Of a DNA stretch of 64,000 bases, positions 25,790 through 35,370 are shown piece by piece. The stretch comes from Endozoicomonas sp. SCSIO W0465 (lineage in GTDB: Bacteria > Pseudomonadota > Gammaproteobacteria > Pseudomonadales > Endozoicomonadaceae), in the NCBI RefSeq assembly GCF_023716865.1, contig NZ_CP092417.1, forward strand, positions 3,326,001-3,390,000, given 5' to 3'. The notes beneath the pieces were generated by a model that saw nothing but the letters and a program-made list of their open reading frames with translations, searched no databases and was not told the origin of the DNA. The position numbers were made by a program, and so were the translations under genes. Within the stretch, counting starts at the first letter, position 1. Each line of letters starts with the position of its first letter.

Positions 25790-28119
25790 AAAAGCATATT
25801 GTTGCAATCGTAGGGAACCCTAACTGTGGTAAGACAACGCTGTTCAATGCGTTAACAGGTGCCCGGCAGCGGGTTGGTAACTGGCCCGGGGTAACGGTTG
25901 AAAAGCGCAGTGGCTTTTATACCTTTGAAAATCACTCCATTGAAGTTGTTGATCTGCCCGGGACGTACTGCCTGGATGTTGTGGACAGCGACGTCTCTCT
26001 TGATGAGAAGGTGGCCCGTGACTACATCCTCAAGCGTGAAGCAGATTTGATCATCAATATTCTTGATGCCTCAAATATAGAAAGAAATTTGTACCTGACC
26101 ACTCAATTGCTGGATATGGGGGTTCCGGTCATTGTCGTTCTCAATATGATGGACGTTGCCAAAGAAAAAGGCATGGACATTGATATTGATCAGCTCTCTG
26201 AGGAGCTTGGCTGCCCAGTGCTGCCACTGGTTGCCAGTAAGACAGGCAATATCAAAGCCTTTTTAACAGACATTAATGACTTTCTGGATAATGGTATTTC
26301 AGTGGCTCCACCGATGAATCTTGGTGAACAGCTGGAACAGGCCATTGGTGTTATTGAATCGACTCTCGAAGAGTCAGCGGTTCTTGATAATCCGCTTTCC
26401 CGACGTTGGTATGCATTGAAGTTATTGGAGGGTGACCGTGTCCCGCTCCCGGAACTGACCAGACAAGTGGTTGATGTGGCCACTCAGCAGCGTCATATCA
26501 TTGAAGCGGCCCATGAGGAAGATCTGGACATTATACTGGCCAGTCGACGTTACGATGCAGTGGGTCATATCATGGCGTCAGTGATTCGTGAGAGAGGTGT
26601 TGCCAGTCATCGACTGACCGAATCCATTGATCGTGTGGTACTGAACCGGGTGTTGGGGTTTCCCATTTTCCTTGGTGTCATGTACCTGATGTTCATGTTC
26701 ACCATTAACGTCGGCAGCGTCTTTATTGATTTCTTTGATATTTTTACCGGGACTCTGCTGGTGGACGGACTCGGCCACTGGCTGAACTCTGTTGGTGCTC
26801 CTGCCTGGGTTGTGACACTTCTGGCTGATGGTGTGGGTGGTGGTATCCAGACCGTTTCGACCTTTATTCCGGTCATTGCTTTTTTGTTTCTGTTCCTTTC
26901 CATACTGGAAGATTCGGGATATATGGCCAGAGCTGCTTTTGTCATTGACCGGCTAATGCGTCTTCTCGGTCTTCCCGGCAAAGCATTTGTGCCGATGCTG
27001 GTTGGCTTTGGCTGCAACGTGCCAGCGATCATGGCAGCACGAACACTGGATAACGAGAAGGATCGCCTGTTGACGATCTCCATGGCACCCTTTATGTCTT
27101 GCGGGGCCCGTTTGCCCGTATATGCCCTGTTTGCTGCTGCCTTTTTTCCTGAGTCAGGTCAGAATGTTGTGTTTATCCTCTACCTGGTGGGTATTCTGGC
27201 GGCGATATTTACCGGATTGATTCTCAAACAGAGTATCCTCAGTGGCGATAGTTCGGCATTCATCATGGAGTTGCCAAATTATCACTTGCCATCGGTGACC
27301 CAGGTAATGTTACGCACATGGGACCGTCTCAAAGCTTTTCTCCTGCGTGCTGGCAAGGCGATTGTCATGGTTGTGGTCGTGTTGAACACCCTGAATGCTA
27401 TCGGTACCGATGGCTCTTTCGGTCACCAGAACACTCAGAGTTCAATGCTCAGCAAGATTGGCCAAACCATTACCCCTGTGTTTGCCCCCATGGGCATGAC
27501 GGAAGAAAACTGGCCAGCGGCTGTAGGCCTGTTTACTGGTATTCTGGCGAAAGAAGCCGTTGTTGGTACTCTTGACTCAATGTATGGTGCGATTGCCGCT
27601 TCTGAAAATGCTGAAACTCAGGGTGAAGCGGATTTTGACCTGTTGGCAGGTATCAAGGAAGCCATTGCAACGATTCCGGCCAATCTGAGTGGTTTAAGTG
27701 GAACGCTGACAGATCCACTGGGAGTTGGCGTTGGCGATCTGACTGATCTGGATGCGGTTGCAGAAGATCAGGCCGTTACGGTCAGCACTTTCTCTGTCAT
27801 GGCTGGCCTGTTCCCAAGTCATGCTGCGGTTATTGCCTACTTATTAATGATCCTTCTTTATACTCCCTGCGTAGCAGCACTGGGCGCTATTTACCGGGAA
27901 ACAAGCCTGGGATGGGCGCTGTTCATTGCCGGATGGACGTTCTTCCTTGGCTATGCTGTTGCCACTGTTTACTATCAGCTGTCACTGGTGTCTGTACAGC
28001 CTGGTGAAACCCTGCTCTGGGTGATATCGGTAATACTGATGATGTTTATTGTGGTTACCTTGATGAAACGGATGGGAGCTACGGTATTGCAAGGGCGGAT
28101 GGATGTCAGTCCACAGTGA
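25786..28119 (+). CDS. feoB: Ferrous iron transport protein B
   Basis: A 777-residue inner-membrane iron(II) transporter with an N-terminal G protein. Nucleotide-binding motifs are G1 GNPNCGKTTLFN (residues 9-20), G3 DLPGTYCLD and G4 NMMD. A helical linker leads to a polytopic membrane region with two Gate motifs, including GFGCNVPAIMAARTL and CGARLPVYALF. The length is normal for gammaproteobacterial FeoB and the frame is intact. It is preceded by feoA (overlap) and followed after 79 bases by feoC. Confidence 0.97.
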   Translation: MKKHIVAIVGNPNCGKTTLFNALTGARQRVGNWPGVTVEKRSGFYTFENHSIEVVDLPGTYCLDVVDSDVSLDEKVARDYILKREADLIINILDASNIERNLYLTTQLLDMGVPVIVVLNMMDVAKEKGMDIDIDQLSEELGCPVLPLVASKTGNIKAFLTDINDFLDNGISVAPPMNLGEQLEQAIGVIESTLEESAVLDNPLSRRWYALKLLEGDRVPLPELTRQVVDVATQQRHIIEAAHEEDLDIILASRRYDAVGHIMASVIRERGVASHRLTESIDRVVLNRVLGFPIFLGVMYLMFMFTINVGSVFIDFFDIFTGTLLVDGLGHWLNSVGAPAWVVTLLADGVGGGIQTVSTFIPVIAFLFLFLSILEDSGYMARAAFVIDRLMRLLGLPGKAFVPMLVGFGCNVPAIMAARTLDNEKDRLLTISMAPFMSCGARLPVYALFAAAFFPESGQNVVFILYLVGILAAIFTGLILKQSILSGDSSAFIMELPNYHLPSVTQVMLRTWDRLKAFLLRAGKAIVMVVVVLNTLNAIGTDGSFGHQNTQSSMLSKIGQTITPVFAPMGMTEENWPAAVGLFTGILAKEAVVGTLDSMYGAIAASENAETQGEADFDLLAGIKEAIATIPANLSGLSGTLTDPLGVGVGDLTDLDAVAEDQAVTVSTFSVMAGLFPSHAAVIAYLLMILLYTPCVAALGAIYRETSLGWALFIAGWTFFLGYAVATVYYQLSLVSVQPGETLLWVISVILMMFIVVTLMKRMGATVLQGRMDVSPQ

Positions 28120-28198
28120 TGTAGTAGAGGCAAAGTGGCCATAAGCACTGTCAGTAGCTTTGGCCGTTAACCGAAACCTGAAGTCCCGGGGGCTGATC

Positions 28199-28456
28199 AT
28201 GCTGATCAACATTCGTGATTATTTGAAACAGCAGAAAGTTTGTTCTCTGGCTGATCTCAGTGTGAAATTCAATACGTCACCGGAGGCCATGAGAGGGATG
28301 CTCTCTCACTGGTTAAGGAAAGGTCAGTTGAGCTGCGAGCAGCCGGGCTGCTTTCTGGCCTGCAAGAAGGGCTGTGTTTCCTGTGATCCTGCTGAGTTGG
28401 AAATATATCGCTGGCAGGGCAAGGCACAGCAAATACCGGTGTTTAATCTTAACTGA
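28199..28456 (+). CDS. feoC: FeoC-type [Fe-S]-dependent regulator
   Basis: An 85-residue winged-helix protein. The N-terminal part (LINIRDYLKQQKVCSLADLSVKF) is the helix-turn-helix. The C-terminal half has closely spaced cysteines (CEQPGCFLACKKGCVSC), typical of FeoC, which may bind an iron-sulfur cluster and protects FeoB from proteolysis in enterics. ATG 28199 is chosen because it follows a G-rich ribosome site and begins the conserved domain; a longer frame from 28160 lacks support. Third gene of feoABC. Confidence 0.87.
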   Translation: MLINIRDYLKQQKVCSLADLSVKFNTSPEAMRGMLSHWLRKGQLSCEQPGCFLACKKGCVSCDPAELEIYRWQGKAQQIPVFNLN

Positions 28457-28471
28457 GAAGTGACTGACGTT

Positions 28472-28993
28472 TCAGCCAACCTGATACAGGTAAATGGGGG
28501 TCTTATACAGATCGTCGGCCTTGATGGCCTGAACCGGTTTTCTGCCAGAAAGGCTGAATGTATGGGTAATTAACCAGCAACCGGTTGGTAGTTGAGGGAG
28601 CAGTTCCTGTTCAACACGCTCCATAGCTCCGGGGTACAAATAACAAACAATAAGGCCGGCATTACCGAGGTCTGCCTGAAAGAAATCCGCTCTTTTTACA
28701 TCAATACCGTAGCATGTTTGAGTAAATAGGGCCGGAATTGGAGAACGCTCCCAGACCTTAATCTTTCCATCAGGATATTTTTCTCTTAATGTGGGAATCA
28801 GGTGTCCCCAGCCGCAGCCAAGCTCGACAATATCACCGGGTACATCATCGGGAAGTACATCTCTGATAGCGGTCCTGACTCTCCGGGAGGTAGGGGTAGG
28901 GCCGATGCCGAGGCGTAGGGTCCAGAACAGAATTGAGCCGGTGATCAGACCGGCTGCAATCAGAGATATTGTAGTAATTATTAATGAGTTCAA
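28472..28993 (-). CDS. Membrane-anchored class I SAM methyltransferase
   Basis: A 173-residue protein. An N-terminal transmembrane helix (residues 4-26, LIITTISLIAAGLITGSILF) precedes a Rossmann-type methyltransferase domain with the SAM motif DIVELGCGWGHLIPTL (near 54-69). A motif IV-like segment AGLIVCYLYPGAMERV follows. The substrate is unknown. It converges with feoC, leaving 15 bases between them, and follows the DUF2147 gene by 11 bases on the same strand, so those two are probably one transcript. Confidence 0.78.
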   Translation of the reverse strand: MNSLIITTISLIAAGLITGSILFWTLRLGIGPTPTSRRVRTAIRDVLPDDVPGDIVELGCGWGHLIPTLREKYPDGKIKVWERSPIPALFTQTCYGIDVKRADFFQADLGNAGLIVCYLYPGAMERVEQELLPQLPTGCWLITHTFSLSGRKPVQAIKADDLYKTPIYLYQVG

Positions 28994-29004
28994 TGAATTA
29001 TCTA

Positions 29005-29448
29005 TTAATCTTCAACGCGTTCCCAGGTTTGTGAGCGGCCAATCAGCGAGAAACCGATGTAGCCCCGGACTTCCAGTTTGCGTCCATCTTCCAGAACTTT
29101 CATGTTAGCGCTGTAGACTTTGCCGGACTCAGGATCGACGATTTTTCCGTCATCGTACTTGCTCCCTTGTTTTTCCATATCCCAGAGTATGGTCATACCC
29201 TGAATTTTCTGATCTTTCAGATCGTCCTGGCACTGGTCGCAAATACTGTCCTGTTTGGCTGGGTCAATAATCCGGGTCACTTTGCCGGAGAGCTTGCCAT
29301 TATCTTCGAAAATCGTGACATAACTTTTTGCTTCACCTGAGCTGTCATCAATGGTTTTCCAAATGCCCAGCGGGGAGGCAGCCAGGCTAGCAGATGAAAG
29401 GCAGAGGGAAAACAATCCTGCGGCCAGCGCGTGTTTTTTCAGAAACAT
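29005..29448 (-). CDS. DUF2147-family secreted protein
   Basis: A 147-residue protein with a signal peptide (residues 1 to about 24, ending ASLAAS). The mature part begins PLGIWKTIDDSSGEAKSYVTIFE and ends RGYIGFSLIGRSQTWERV, both typical of DUF2147 proteins, which are predicted to be small periplasmic beta-barrels of unknown function. It contains a Cys-x2-Cys (ICDQCQ) near residue 70. It lies 46 bases downstream of the GlxA-type regulator and upstream of the methyltransferase, all on the minus strand. Confidence 0.82.
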   Translation of the reverse strand: MFLKKHALAAGLFSLCLSSASLAASPLGIWKTIDDSSGEAKSYVTIFEDNGKLSGKVTRIIDPAKQDSICDQCQDDLKDQKIQGMTILWDMEKQGSKYDDGKIVDPESGKVYSANMKVLEDGRKLEVRGYIGFSLIGRSQTWERVED

Positions 29449-29494
29449 GTGAGGGAGTCTCCAATACCCCGGACGTTTCCGGGGTTTACTGTAA

Positions 29495-30520
29495 TCATTC
29501 CATTGGGGTGTCGTTCAGGTAGAACAGTTTGCCCCGGACACTTCTGCGAAATTCAGAAGGCGTGAGCTGATAGCGACGCTTGAATAATCTGGAAAAATAG
29601 TCGGCGTCGGCATATCCCACCTGAAGAGCTAATTCTGCAATACCCAGGTTCGTATTTTTTAACAGATCTCTGGCCTGATCAAGCCTGATTTTTCGGAGAT
29701 ACTCCATGGGCGGTGAACCGGTTGCCTGCTGAAAGCGGCGATTCAGTGTCCGGGAATTCAAACCGGACCGTTGGCCAAGCTCAGCAAGAGAAATCACACT
29801 GGCAAAATGGTGATGGATAAAGTCCTGCAGGGAAACGATCACTTCATCCTGGTGTGCCGTCACATGATCTTCAGCAAAATGGGTGTCTTTGAAAGGCTTT
29901 CTGATTTCATGGGAGAACTGCTGCTCAACCTTCTGGGCAATGGATTCCCCCAGGGCGACACCAATGAGATGCACCATCAGATCGGCCACTGAATTGACAC
30001 TGCCAGCGCAGTAGATACGACCAGCACGGGTAATCAGGTGATTGGGTTTGAACTCAATCTCAGCAAAAAAACGCTGTAATTTTTCCATGTAAAACCAGTG
30101 TGTTGTTGCTGGTTTTGTATCCAGAAGCCCGGTAGCTGCCATAAAGGCCACTCCGGTGCCTGCTGCTGCAAATACGGCACCAGAATCGTATTGACGTTGT
30201 AACCATTCAACGATTTCGGGGTGTTTCCTGACCACCGGAATCGGGTTGCGCCAAAGCGCAGGAATCAGGATCAGATCACCATAGCCGCTCTGTTTAAAGG
30301 TTCTGTCGGGCGTGAGTCTCAGTCCTCCAGTGGTGATGACGGGGGCTGGCGTTCTGGCGCAGAAGTGAACCTCAATACTTTTTTTATTTGAGGACAGCCT
30401 GGTGTACGTCATTGCCGCTTCAAGCATCTCAAGCGGCAACGTCACACTGGTACTGATCATATGCTCTACCATGGGTATCAGCACCCGGTTCAACTCAATG
30501 GGGGGAGGTTGTTGCAGCAT
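29495..30520 (-). CDS. GlxA-type AraC-family transcription regulator
   Basis: A 341-residue regulator with an N-terminal DJ-1/PfpI-like domain (residues 10-195) and a C-terminal AraC double helix-turn-helix (residues 235-330, with LAELGQRSGLNSRTLNRRF and the motif GYADADYFSRLFKRRYQLTPSEFR). In the PfpI domain the nucleophile region reads AAAGTGVAFMAATGL, without the cysteine of active PfpI proteases, so it is probably a ligand sensor. Relatives control amine or betaine metabolism, but the effector here is unknown. The gene is divergent from fabY. Confidence 0.88.
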   Translation of the reverse strand: MLQQPPPIELNRVLIPMVEHMISTSVTLPLEMLEAAMTYTRLSSNKKSIEVHFCARTPAPVITTGGLRLTPDRTFKQSGYGDLILIPALWRNPIPVVRKHPEIVEWLQRQYDSGAVFAAAGTGVAFMAATGLLDTKPATTHWFYMEKLQRFFAEIEFKPNHLITRAGRIYCAGSVNSVADLMVHLIGVALGESIAQKVEQQFSHEIRKPFKDTHFAEDHVTAHQDEVIVSLQDFIHHHFASVISLAELGQRSGLNSRTLNRRFQQATGSPPMEYLRKIRLDQARDLLKNTNLGIAELALQVGYADADYFSRLFKRRYQLTPSEFRRSVRGKLFYLNDTPME

Positions 30521-30706
30521 TTGTATGAAAATCGCTCACCTGTGCGTCTTTTCTGTCGGTATCTGTGTCTTTCTCATCCGGTTAAGTTTATCACGAAATC
30601 ATTAAACTAGTGCCAACTTCATTTGATTCTTAATTTGCCTTCATAACAACCTGATCTCTACCCAGACTGAGTGGCAGATAATTCCGTTGTTATACAGGAG
30701 TGTGGT

Positions 30707-32545
30707 TTGTCCAGATTACCCGTTATTGTTGCTCAAGGTGGGATCAGCCCGGCTGGAAGAACGTCTGGTTTTCATGGTTACCGTCGTTTGGTGCTGGAAT
30801 GTCTGAGTGATCAGTCGCAGCGTGATACCCTGGCTGCGCTTAAAACGCTAAGAAATCTGCCAGAAGGGAGCAGCCGGGAAGATATTCTGTCTGGAACCTT
30901 GATTCGACAGCTGGAAAACAACCTGTTTAATCATAAAGCCATTCCCATTCACCAGGCCATTCAGGCTGAGGCCGGATCTGAATTTATCCTTCAAGGACGT
31001 CGTTTACCGAATCCACTGCCCGCTGGCTGGCAGTTAGAAAAACTGGAAGATGGTCAAATCAAGGTGAAAACAGAAGGCACCCAGCAGTTGATGGTTCCTT
31101 CAACCCGTGAATCGCTGGTCAGTGTTGCGGGTCAGTTACCGAGCGGTTTTGCTCCTGAAAAACTGTACCAGTCCCGGAACCATCCCAGATCACTGACAAT
31201 GACGGTGTTCGGTGCGTCCGATGCTATCTATTCTTCCGGTATGGACTGGAATGCGATTAAGCAACAGCTAAGCCCTGAACAGGTAGCGGTATATTCCGGT
31301 AGTGCCATGAGTCAGCTTGATTTTAACGGCAATGGCGGCATGCTTCAGTCCCGTTTGATGGGTAAGCGGGTGACTTCCAAGCAGTGTCCACTGGGTTTTG
31401 CCGAGATGTCCGCAGATTTTATCAATGCTTATATTCTGGGCTCACTGGGTGGCACCGGGACTGGGATGGGTGCCTGTGCCACCATGCTTTATAACCTGGA
31501 GCAGGCCGCTTCTGAAATTCGCAGTGGACGCCGCCGTTTGGTGATTGTCGGTAACAGTGAAGCACCTGTTACCCCGGAGGTCATGGAAGGTTATTCCACC
31601 ATGGGAGCCTTGACAACGGATGCTGCCCTTCGAAGCCTGGACGGGCTATCTGATGCTGCAAACCCGGACTGGAGAAGAGCTTGTCGGCCATTTGGTGATA
31701 ATGCTGGCTTTACAATTGCTGAATCCAGCCAGTTTCTGGTTCTGATGGATGATGAACTGGCTCTTGAGTGTGGCGCAGAGATTCTCGGAGCGGTGGCGGA
31801 TGTATTCATCAACGCCGATGGCTATAAAAAGTCCATTTCAGCACCGGGTGCTGGTAATCATTTGACCGTTGCACGTGCTGCCGCTCTGGGAAGGGCCATT
31901 GCCGGTGATGATGCCCTGCGCTATCGGAGCTTTGTTCAGGCTCATGGTACAGGCACTCCTCAGAACCGGGTGACTGAATCACAGATTCTCAGTGAAACCG
32001 CAAAAGTGTTTGGCATGGAGAGCTGGCCGGTTGCCGCTGTGAAAAGTTATGTTGGCCACTCCATTGGCGCAGCCGGTGGTGATCAGATCATGGCAACACT
32101 GGGCGTATGGAAGCATGGGATCATTCCCGGTATCACAACGATCAGTGGCCTGGCTGACGATGTTTACTCGGAAAAACTCAATATTCTGCTGAATCATCTG
32201 GAAACCGGTGTTGGTCAGGTGGATCTTGCGCTGATTAATGCCAAAGGTTTTGGTGGTAACAATGCCACAGCACTGCTGCTCAGTCCTGAATTAACCCGAA
32301 AAATGCTGCAAGCCCGTCATGGCGATAGGACCCTGACTCAATGGCAGCGGAAAAACGAGTCAGTCACCCGTCAGCAGGAGGATTATGAACAACGTTGCCA
32401 GACTGGGGAAGCAAAGCCTGTTTATCGGTTTGGAGACGGTGTGCTGGATGGCTCTGATTTAGAGTTCAGTGACAAACAGGTTAATGTTCCGGGCTATGGA
32501 AAGCCGCTAAGTCTGGAAATGGAAAATCCTTTCTGGGCATTTTGA
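30707..32545 (+). CDS. fabY: Beta-ketoacyl-ACP synthase FabY
   Basis: A 612-residue ketosynthase closely resembling Pseudomonas aeruginosa FabY, which starts fatty-acid synthesis by condensing acetyl-CoA with malonyl-ACP. The thiolase-fold Cys-His-His set is visible: Cys257 in GMGACATMLYNL, His in VQAHGTGTPQNRVTE, and His in YVGHSIGAAGGDQ. I prefer the TTG at 30707, six bases after AGGAG, because the protein then begins MSRLPVIVAQGG like FabY; a GTG at 30671 would add 12 residues without a ribosome site. The protein is far longer than FabF (about 410 residues), as in FabY. No other fatty-acid gene is adjacent. Confidence 0.9.
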   Translation: MSRLPVIVAQGGISPAGRTSGFHGYRRLVLECLSDQSQRDTLAALKTLRNLPEGSSREDILSGTLIRQLENNLFNHKAIPIHQAIQAEAGSEFILQGRRLPNPLPAGWQLEKLEDGQIKVKTEGTQQLMVPSTRESLVSVAGQLPSGFAPEKLYQSRNHPRSLTMTVFGASDAIYSSGMDWNAIKQQLSPEQVAVYSGSAMSQLDFNGNGGMLQSRLMGKRVTSKQCPLGFAEMSADFINAYILGSLGGTGTGMGACATMLYNLEQAASEIRSGRRRLVIVGNSEAPVTPEVMEGYSTMGALTTDAALRSLDGLSDAANPDWRRACRPFGDNAGFTIAESSQFLVLMDDELALECGAEILGAVADVFINADGYKKSISAPGAGNHLTVARAAALGRAIAGDDALRYRSFVQAHGTGTPQNRVTESQILSETAKVFGMESWPVAAVKSYVGHSIGAAGGDQIMATLGVWKHGIIPGITTISGLADDVYSEKLNILLNHLETGVGQVDLALINAKGFGGNNATALLLSPELTRKMLQARHGDRTLTQWQRKNESVTRQQEDYEQRCQTGEAKPVYRFGDGVLDGSDLEFSDKQVNVPGYGKPLSLEMENPFWAF

Positions 32546-32798
32546 AATTATCTGGATAACTGGCCTTGAGTAACATCATTGCCAGTTATGGACATTCCTG
32601 TTGATACTGCAATTCACAGAGGAACTTCGAAGGAATCTGGTTTCAGGAGATTTCCTTAATGGCTGTTAACGTGCGTCTTTTGCGGGGCTGAAAACCTGTC
32701 ATTCAGTTTGAGAATGAGCATACCTGGTCTTTGGAACTTTACTGCTGTACTACGGTCTGAATTAACTAATCCACTGATTTAGTTATGAGGTTTATTTT

Positions 32799-33344
32799 AT
32801 GACGCCAGTTTCTCATACATCAACATCCAGGGGGAGTTCCCCTTTTCAAGAGACTTCACAACAGGATGTGAACCAGATTGTCGGGGTTGAAGCAAAAAGT
32901 ATCGTTGCCTCGAAGCTTGATTCAGAATGGTCCCCAAAGCAAATTGCCCTGCTTGGCCGTGAAATAATCGCGCTGGTTGAAGGAGAAGTCTCTATCCCCG
33001 GTTCTACATATCGAAAAGTGATAGATTTCTTTATAAATGCGCTTTCTTGTCCTGATGAAAAGGGTTTGCTGAATGCGGTGGCTACTAACAAATTCAGTTA
33101 TAAGGAAGTAATGCCTGATTTAACAAGCATGGATCTGGCTTTCAAATTAACCAAAGAAGAAATATTGCATATTGCACGTGTACACCTGAGCAGGGAGAAC
33201 AATATTCATTTGGAGTTCGATTGTAGAGACTATGAACCATTAAGATTAGGGATCAAAGTCCTGACATTAATAAGGCAAGTTAATGGTTCAGACTTAAGCC
33301 TTGCATCATTTTTGGATAAATTAAACCCCTCCCATTTATGCTGA
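32799..33344 (+). CDS. Hypothetical protein with Ser/Thr-rich N-terminus
   Basis: A 181-residue soluble protein I do not recognise. Residues 1-25 are rich in Ser, Thr and Gln with no signal peptide or membrane helix; the rest looks helical. A ribosome site (GAGG) lies 9 bases before ATG 32799. Base composition is more AT-rich than fabY or ade, hinting at acquired DNA. A disordered Ser/Thr-rich start is common in type III effectors, but nothing else supports secretion. It stands alone, 253 bases after fabY. Confidence 0.6.
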   Translation: MTPVSHTSTSRGSSPFQETSQQDVNQIVGVEAKSIVASKLDSEWSPKQIALLGREIIALVEGEVSIPGSTYRKVIDFFINALSCPDEKGLLNAVATNKFSYKEVMPDLTSMDLAFKLTKEEILHIARVHLSRENNIHLEFDCRDYEPLRLGIKVLTLIRQVNGSDLSLASFLDKLNPSHLC

Positions 33345-33490
33345 CTGATACGAGGGTATCAAGAGATGGCCTCATTCAGAAATTCTGGTGACTTGAGGAT
33401 AGCATTTTTTAGATCGATCGTTGCTGGAACGGCTATAACAGTTGAGATCCCTGACTTTTGAACTTCAAATTAAATGTGTTCACTATAGAG

Positions 33491-33516
33491 TCTGGTAATA
33501 AGCGGTTATTACCAGA
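33491..33516. terminator. Perfect hairpin downstream of adenine deaminase
   Basis: Arms TCTGGTAATAA and TTATTACCAGA pair perfectly over 11 bp with a 4-base loop, 13 bases after the ade stop. There is no T run, so it may stabilise the transcript end rather than terminate by itself. Confidence 0.6.
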
Positions 33517-33528
33517 CGGGTACCGGGA

Positions 33529-35229
33529 TTAAATAATACTGGTTTCAGCAAATGAAAAAGTTCTGACGTCAAACAGCCCATTTGATGTCAGCTTCAGTTC
33601 CGGAATCACTGGCAGGCTCATAAAGACCAGGGTCATCAATGGTTGAATATTGGCATTCACTCCCAGCGTATTTCGTGCCCTGTCTAACAACTCTCCCATG
33701 GTGTTAGCGACGGTCTCGGCACTCTGATCCGACATCAGGCCGGCTATTGGTAATGGCAGTTCACCAATCACATCACCATTGTGCACCAGAACAAAACCGC
33801 CACCGATGGATTCAACCTGCTTTACGGCCGTCAACATATCCTGATCGTTATCACCTACCACAACAATGTTCTGGGAGTCGTGGGAAACGGTGGTGGCAAC
33901 TGCCCCGCCAGTCAGCCCATAGTCGGCCAGAATGGCCAGGGACATATTGCCGGACGCTTTATGACGCTCAATCACGGCCAGCTTATTCAGTCCCGGGTTC
34001 AGGCGGGTATGGAACAGGCCGTGGTGATCAGCTTGCACGGCCACCTCCAGGGCTTTGGTCAGCACCCCGCCGGGAAGTACACCGATCGCTCTGGCTTTTT
34101 CAGAACTCAGCGGTAACCGGAAGTTCTCAACACTCAGTGGTGCCAGATTGACCGTATTCATGACGGAAGGGCAGTGATAGTCTTCAATATCAACCAGCAA
34201 TTCGCCGTGGCGGGCAACTTCCTGACCAGCACAGAGTACGCGATTGACCTTAAAACTCTGCAAATCGTCAACGATCACCACATCGCCATCGTAACCGGGG
34301 GCCAGGGCTCCTTTCTTTTTCAGGCCGTAACACTCTGCTGCATTGAGGGTGCCGATGGTAATGGCCATGATCGGGTCAATACCGGCTTCAACGGCCAGGC
34401 GCAGGTTTTTATTGATATGACCGCCATGGATAATATCCTTTGGCTCGCGGTCATCGGTACAGAACAGGCAGCGGCGGGCGTTGCCGGCATTGACGCCTTT
34501 CACCAGCGCCAGCAGGTCTTTACAGGCAGAGCCTTCGCGGATTTGAATATACATGCCCATCTGGATTCGGGCCAGCATCGCGTCAATACTGGAGCATTCA
34601 TGGTCGGTTTTAATGCCGGCCATGGCATAGGCCTGAAGCTCCAACCCCTTCAATCCGGGGCTGTGGCCATCTGCAATATAGCCATGGTCGTGTGCCAGTT
34701 TCACTTTGGCCAGCATGTCGTCATCACCATTGACGACGGCAGGGAAGTCCATGACTTCACCAACCCCCAGTACATCCGGATGGTTGATCAGTTCAGCCAG
34801 ATCTTCTGCCAGTAATTTTGCTCCCGCTTCCTCAAAAGGTGTTGCCGGTACGCAGGAGGGCAGCATGATTTTCACATTCAGTGGCAGATTTCTGGACGCA
34901 TCCAGCATATAGCGAATACCATCAAGACCGCAGACATTGGCGATTTCATGGGGGTCGGCAATGATCGTGGTGGTGCCGTGGGGCAGAACAATTCGGGCAA
35001 ACTGGGGCGGAGTGATGGAAGACGACTCAATATGCACATGGCTGTCAATCAGGCCTGGCATCACAATGCCGCCGTTGGCGTCAATGATTTCATCGGCTTG
35101 ATAATCACCGATACCAATGACTTTGCCCATGCCCAGGGCCAGTGGTCCATCAATCAGGCGCTGGTTAAAGACGTCCACCACTTTACAGTTGATAATCAGA
35201 GTATCTACGGGGATTCGGCCTGCGGCCAT
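33529..35229 (-). CDS. ade: Adenine deaminase
   Basis: A 566-residue amidohydrolase that converts adenine to hypoxanthine and ammonia in purine salvage. The metal ligands are visible in MPGLIDSHVHIESS (near residue 55), DPHEIANVCG and the later DGHSPGL; IKTDHECSS and CTDDREPKD follow. The C-terminal Ade domain begins near residue 400 and includes LTGGAVATTVSHDSQNIVVVG. The start at ATG 35229 gives MAAGRIPVD; the family usually has LIDVARGExPAD and a dozen more residues before it. The three codons before the ATG read LID, preceded by a stop, so the N-terminus is slightly short. A second Ade-like gene lies upstream on the same strand. Confidence 0.92.
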   Translation of the reverse strand: MAAGRIPVDTLIINCKVVDVFNQRLIDGPLALGMGKVIGIGDYQADEIIDANGGIVMPGLIDSHVHIESSSITPPQFARIVLPHGTTTIIADPHEIANVCGLDGIRYMLDASRNLPLNVKIMLPSCVPATPFEEAGAKLLAEDLAELINHPDVLGVGEVMDFPAVVNGDDDMLAKVKLAHDHGYIADGHSPGLKGLELQAYAMAGIKTDHECSSIDAMLARIQMGMYIQIREGSACKDLLALVKGVNAGNARRCLFCTDDREPKDIIHGGHINKNLRLAVEAGIDPIMAITIGTLNAAECYGLKKKGALAPGYDGDVVIVDDLQSFKVNRVLCAGQEVARHGELLVDIEDYHCPSVMNTVNLAPLSVENFRLPLSSEKARAIGVLPGGVLTKALEVAVQADHHGLFHTRLNPGLNKLAVIERHKASGNMSLAILADYGLTGGAVATTVSHDSQNIVVVGDNDQDMLTAVKQVESIGGGFVLVHNGDVIGELPLPIAGLMSDQSAETVANTMGELLDRARNTLGVNANIQPLMTLVFMSLPVIPELKLTSNGLFDVRTFSFAETSII

Positions 35230-35277
35230 ATCGATCAGTTATTTCATATTTTCCGGAATGTATGTCAGGTAATCACT

Positions 35278-35345
35278 CCTCGTTCCCCCGGGAGTGACCG
35301 GGCAGTGGGGGGTATGCATTCCCACGGTGGACCGTGGGAACGAGG
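35278..35345. repeat. Dispersed palindromic repeat, long copy
   Basis: A 68-bp element bounded by CCTCGTTCCC and GGGAACGAGG, with an inner hairpin around CCCACGG/CCGTGGG. The same ends occur in a short 27-bp copy at 45281-45307, and the first half occurs at 55815-55847 directly before a group II intron. The spread of copies suggests a REP-like family. Confidence 0.85.
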
Positions 35346-35370
35346 CGTTGTTGTGTCGAGGTCTTCTGGG

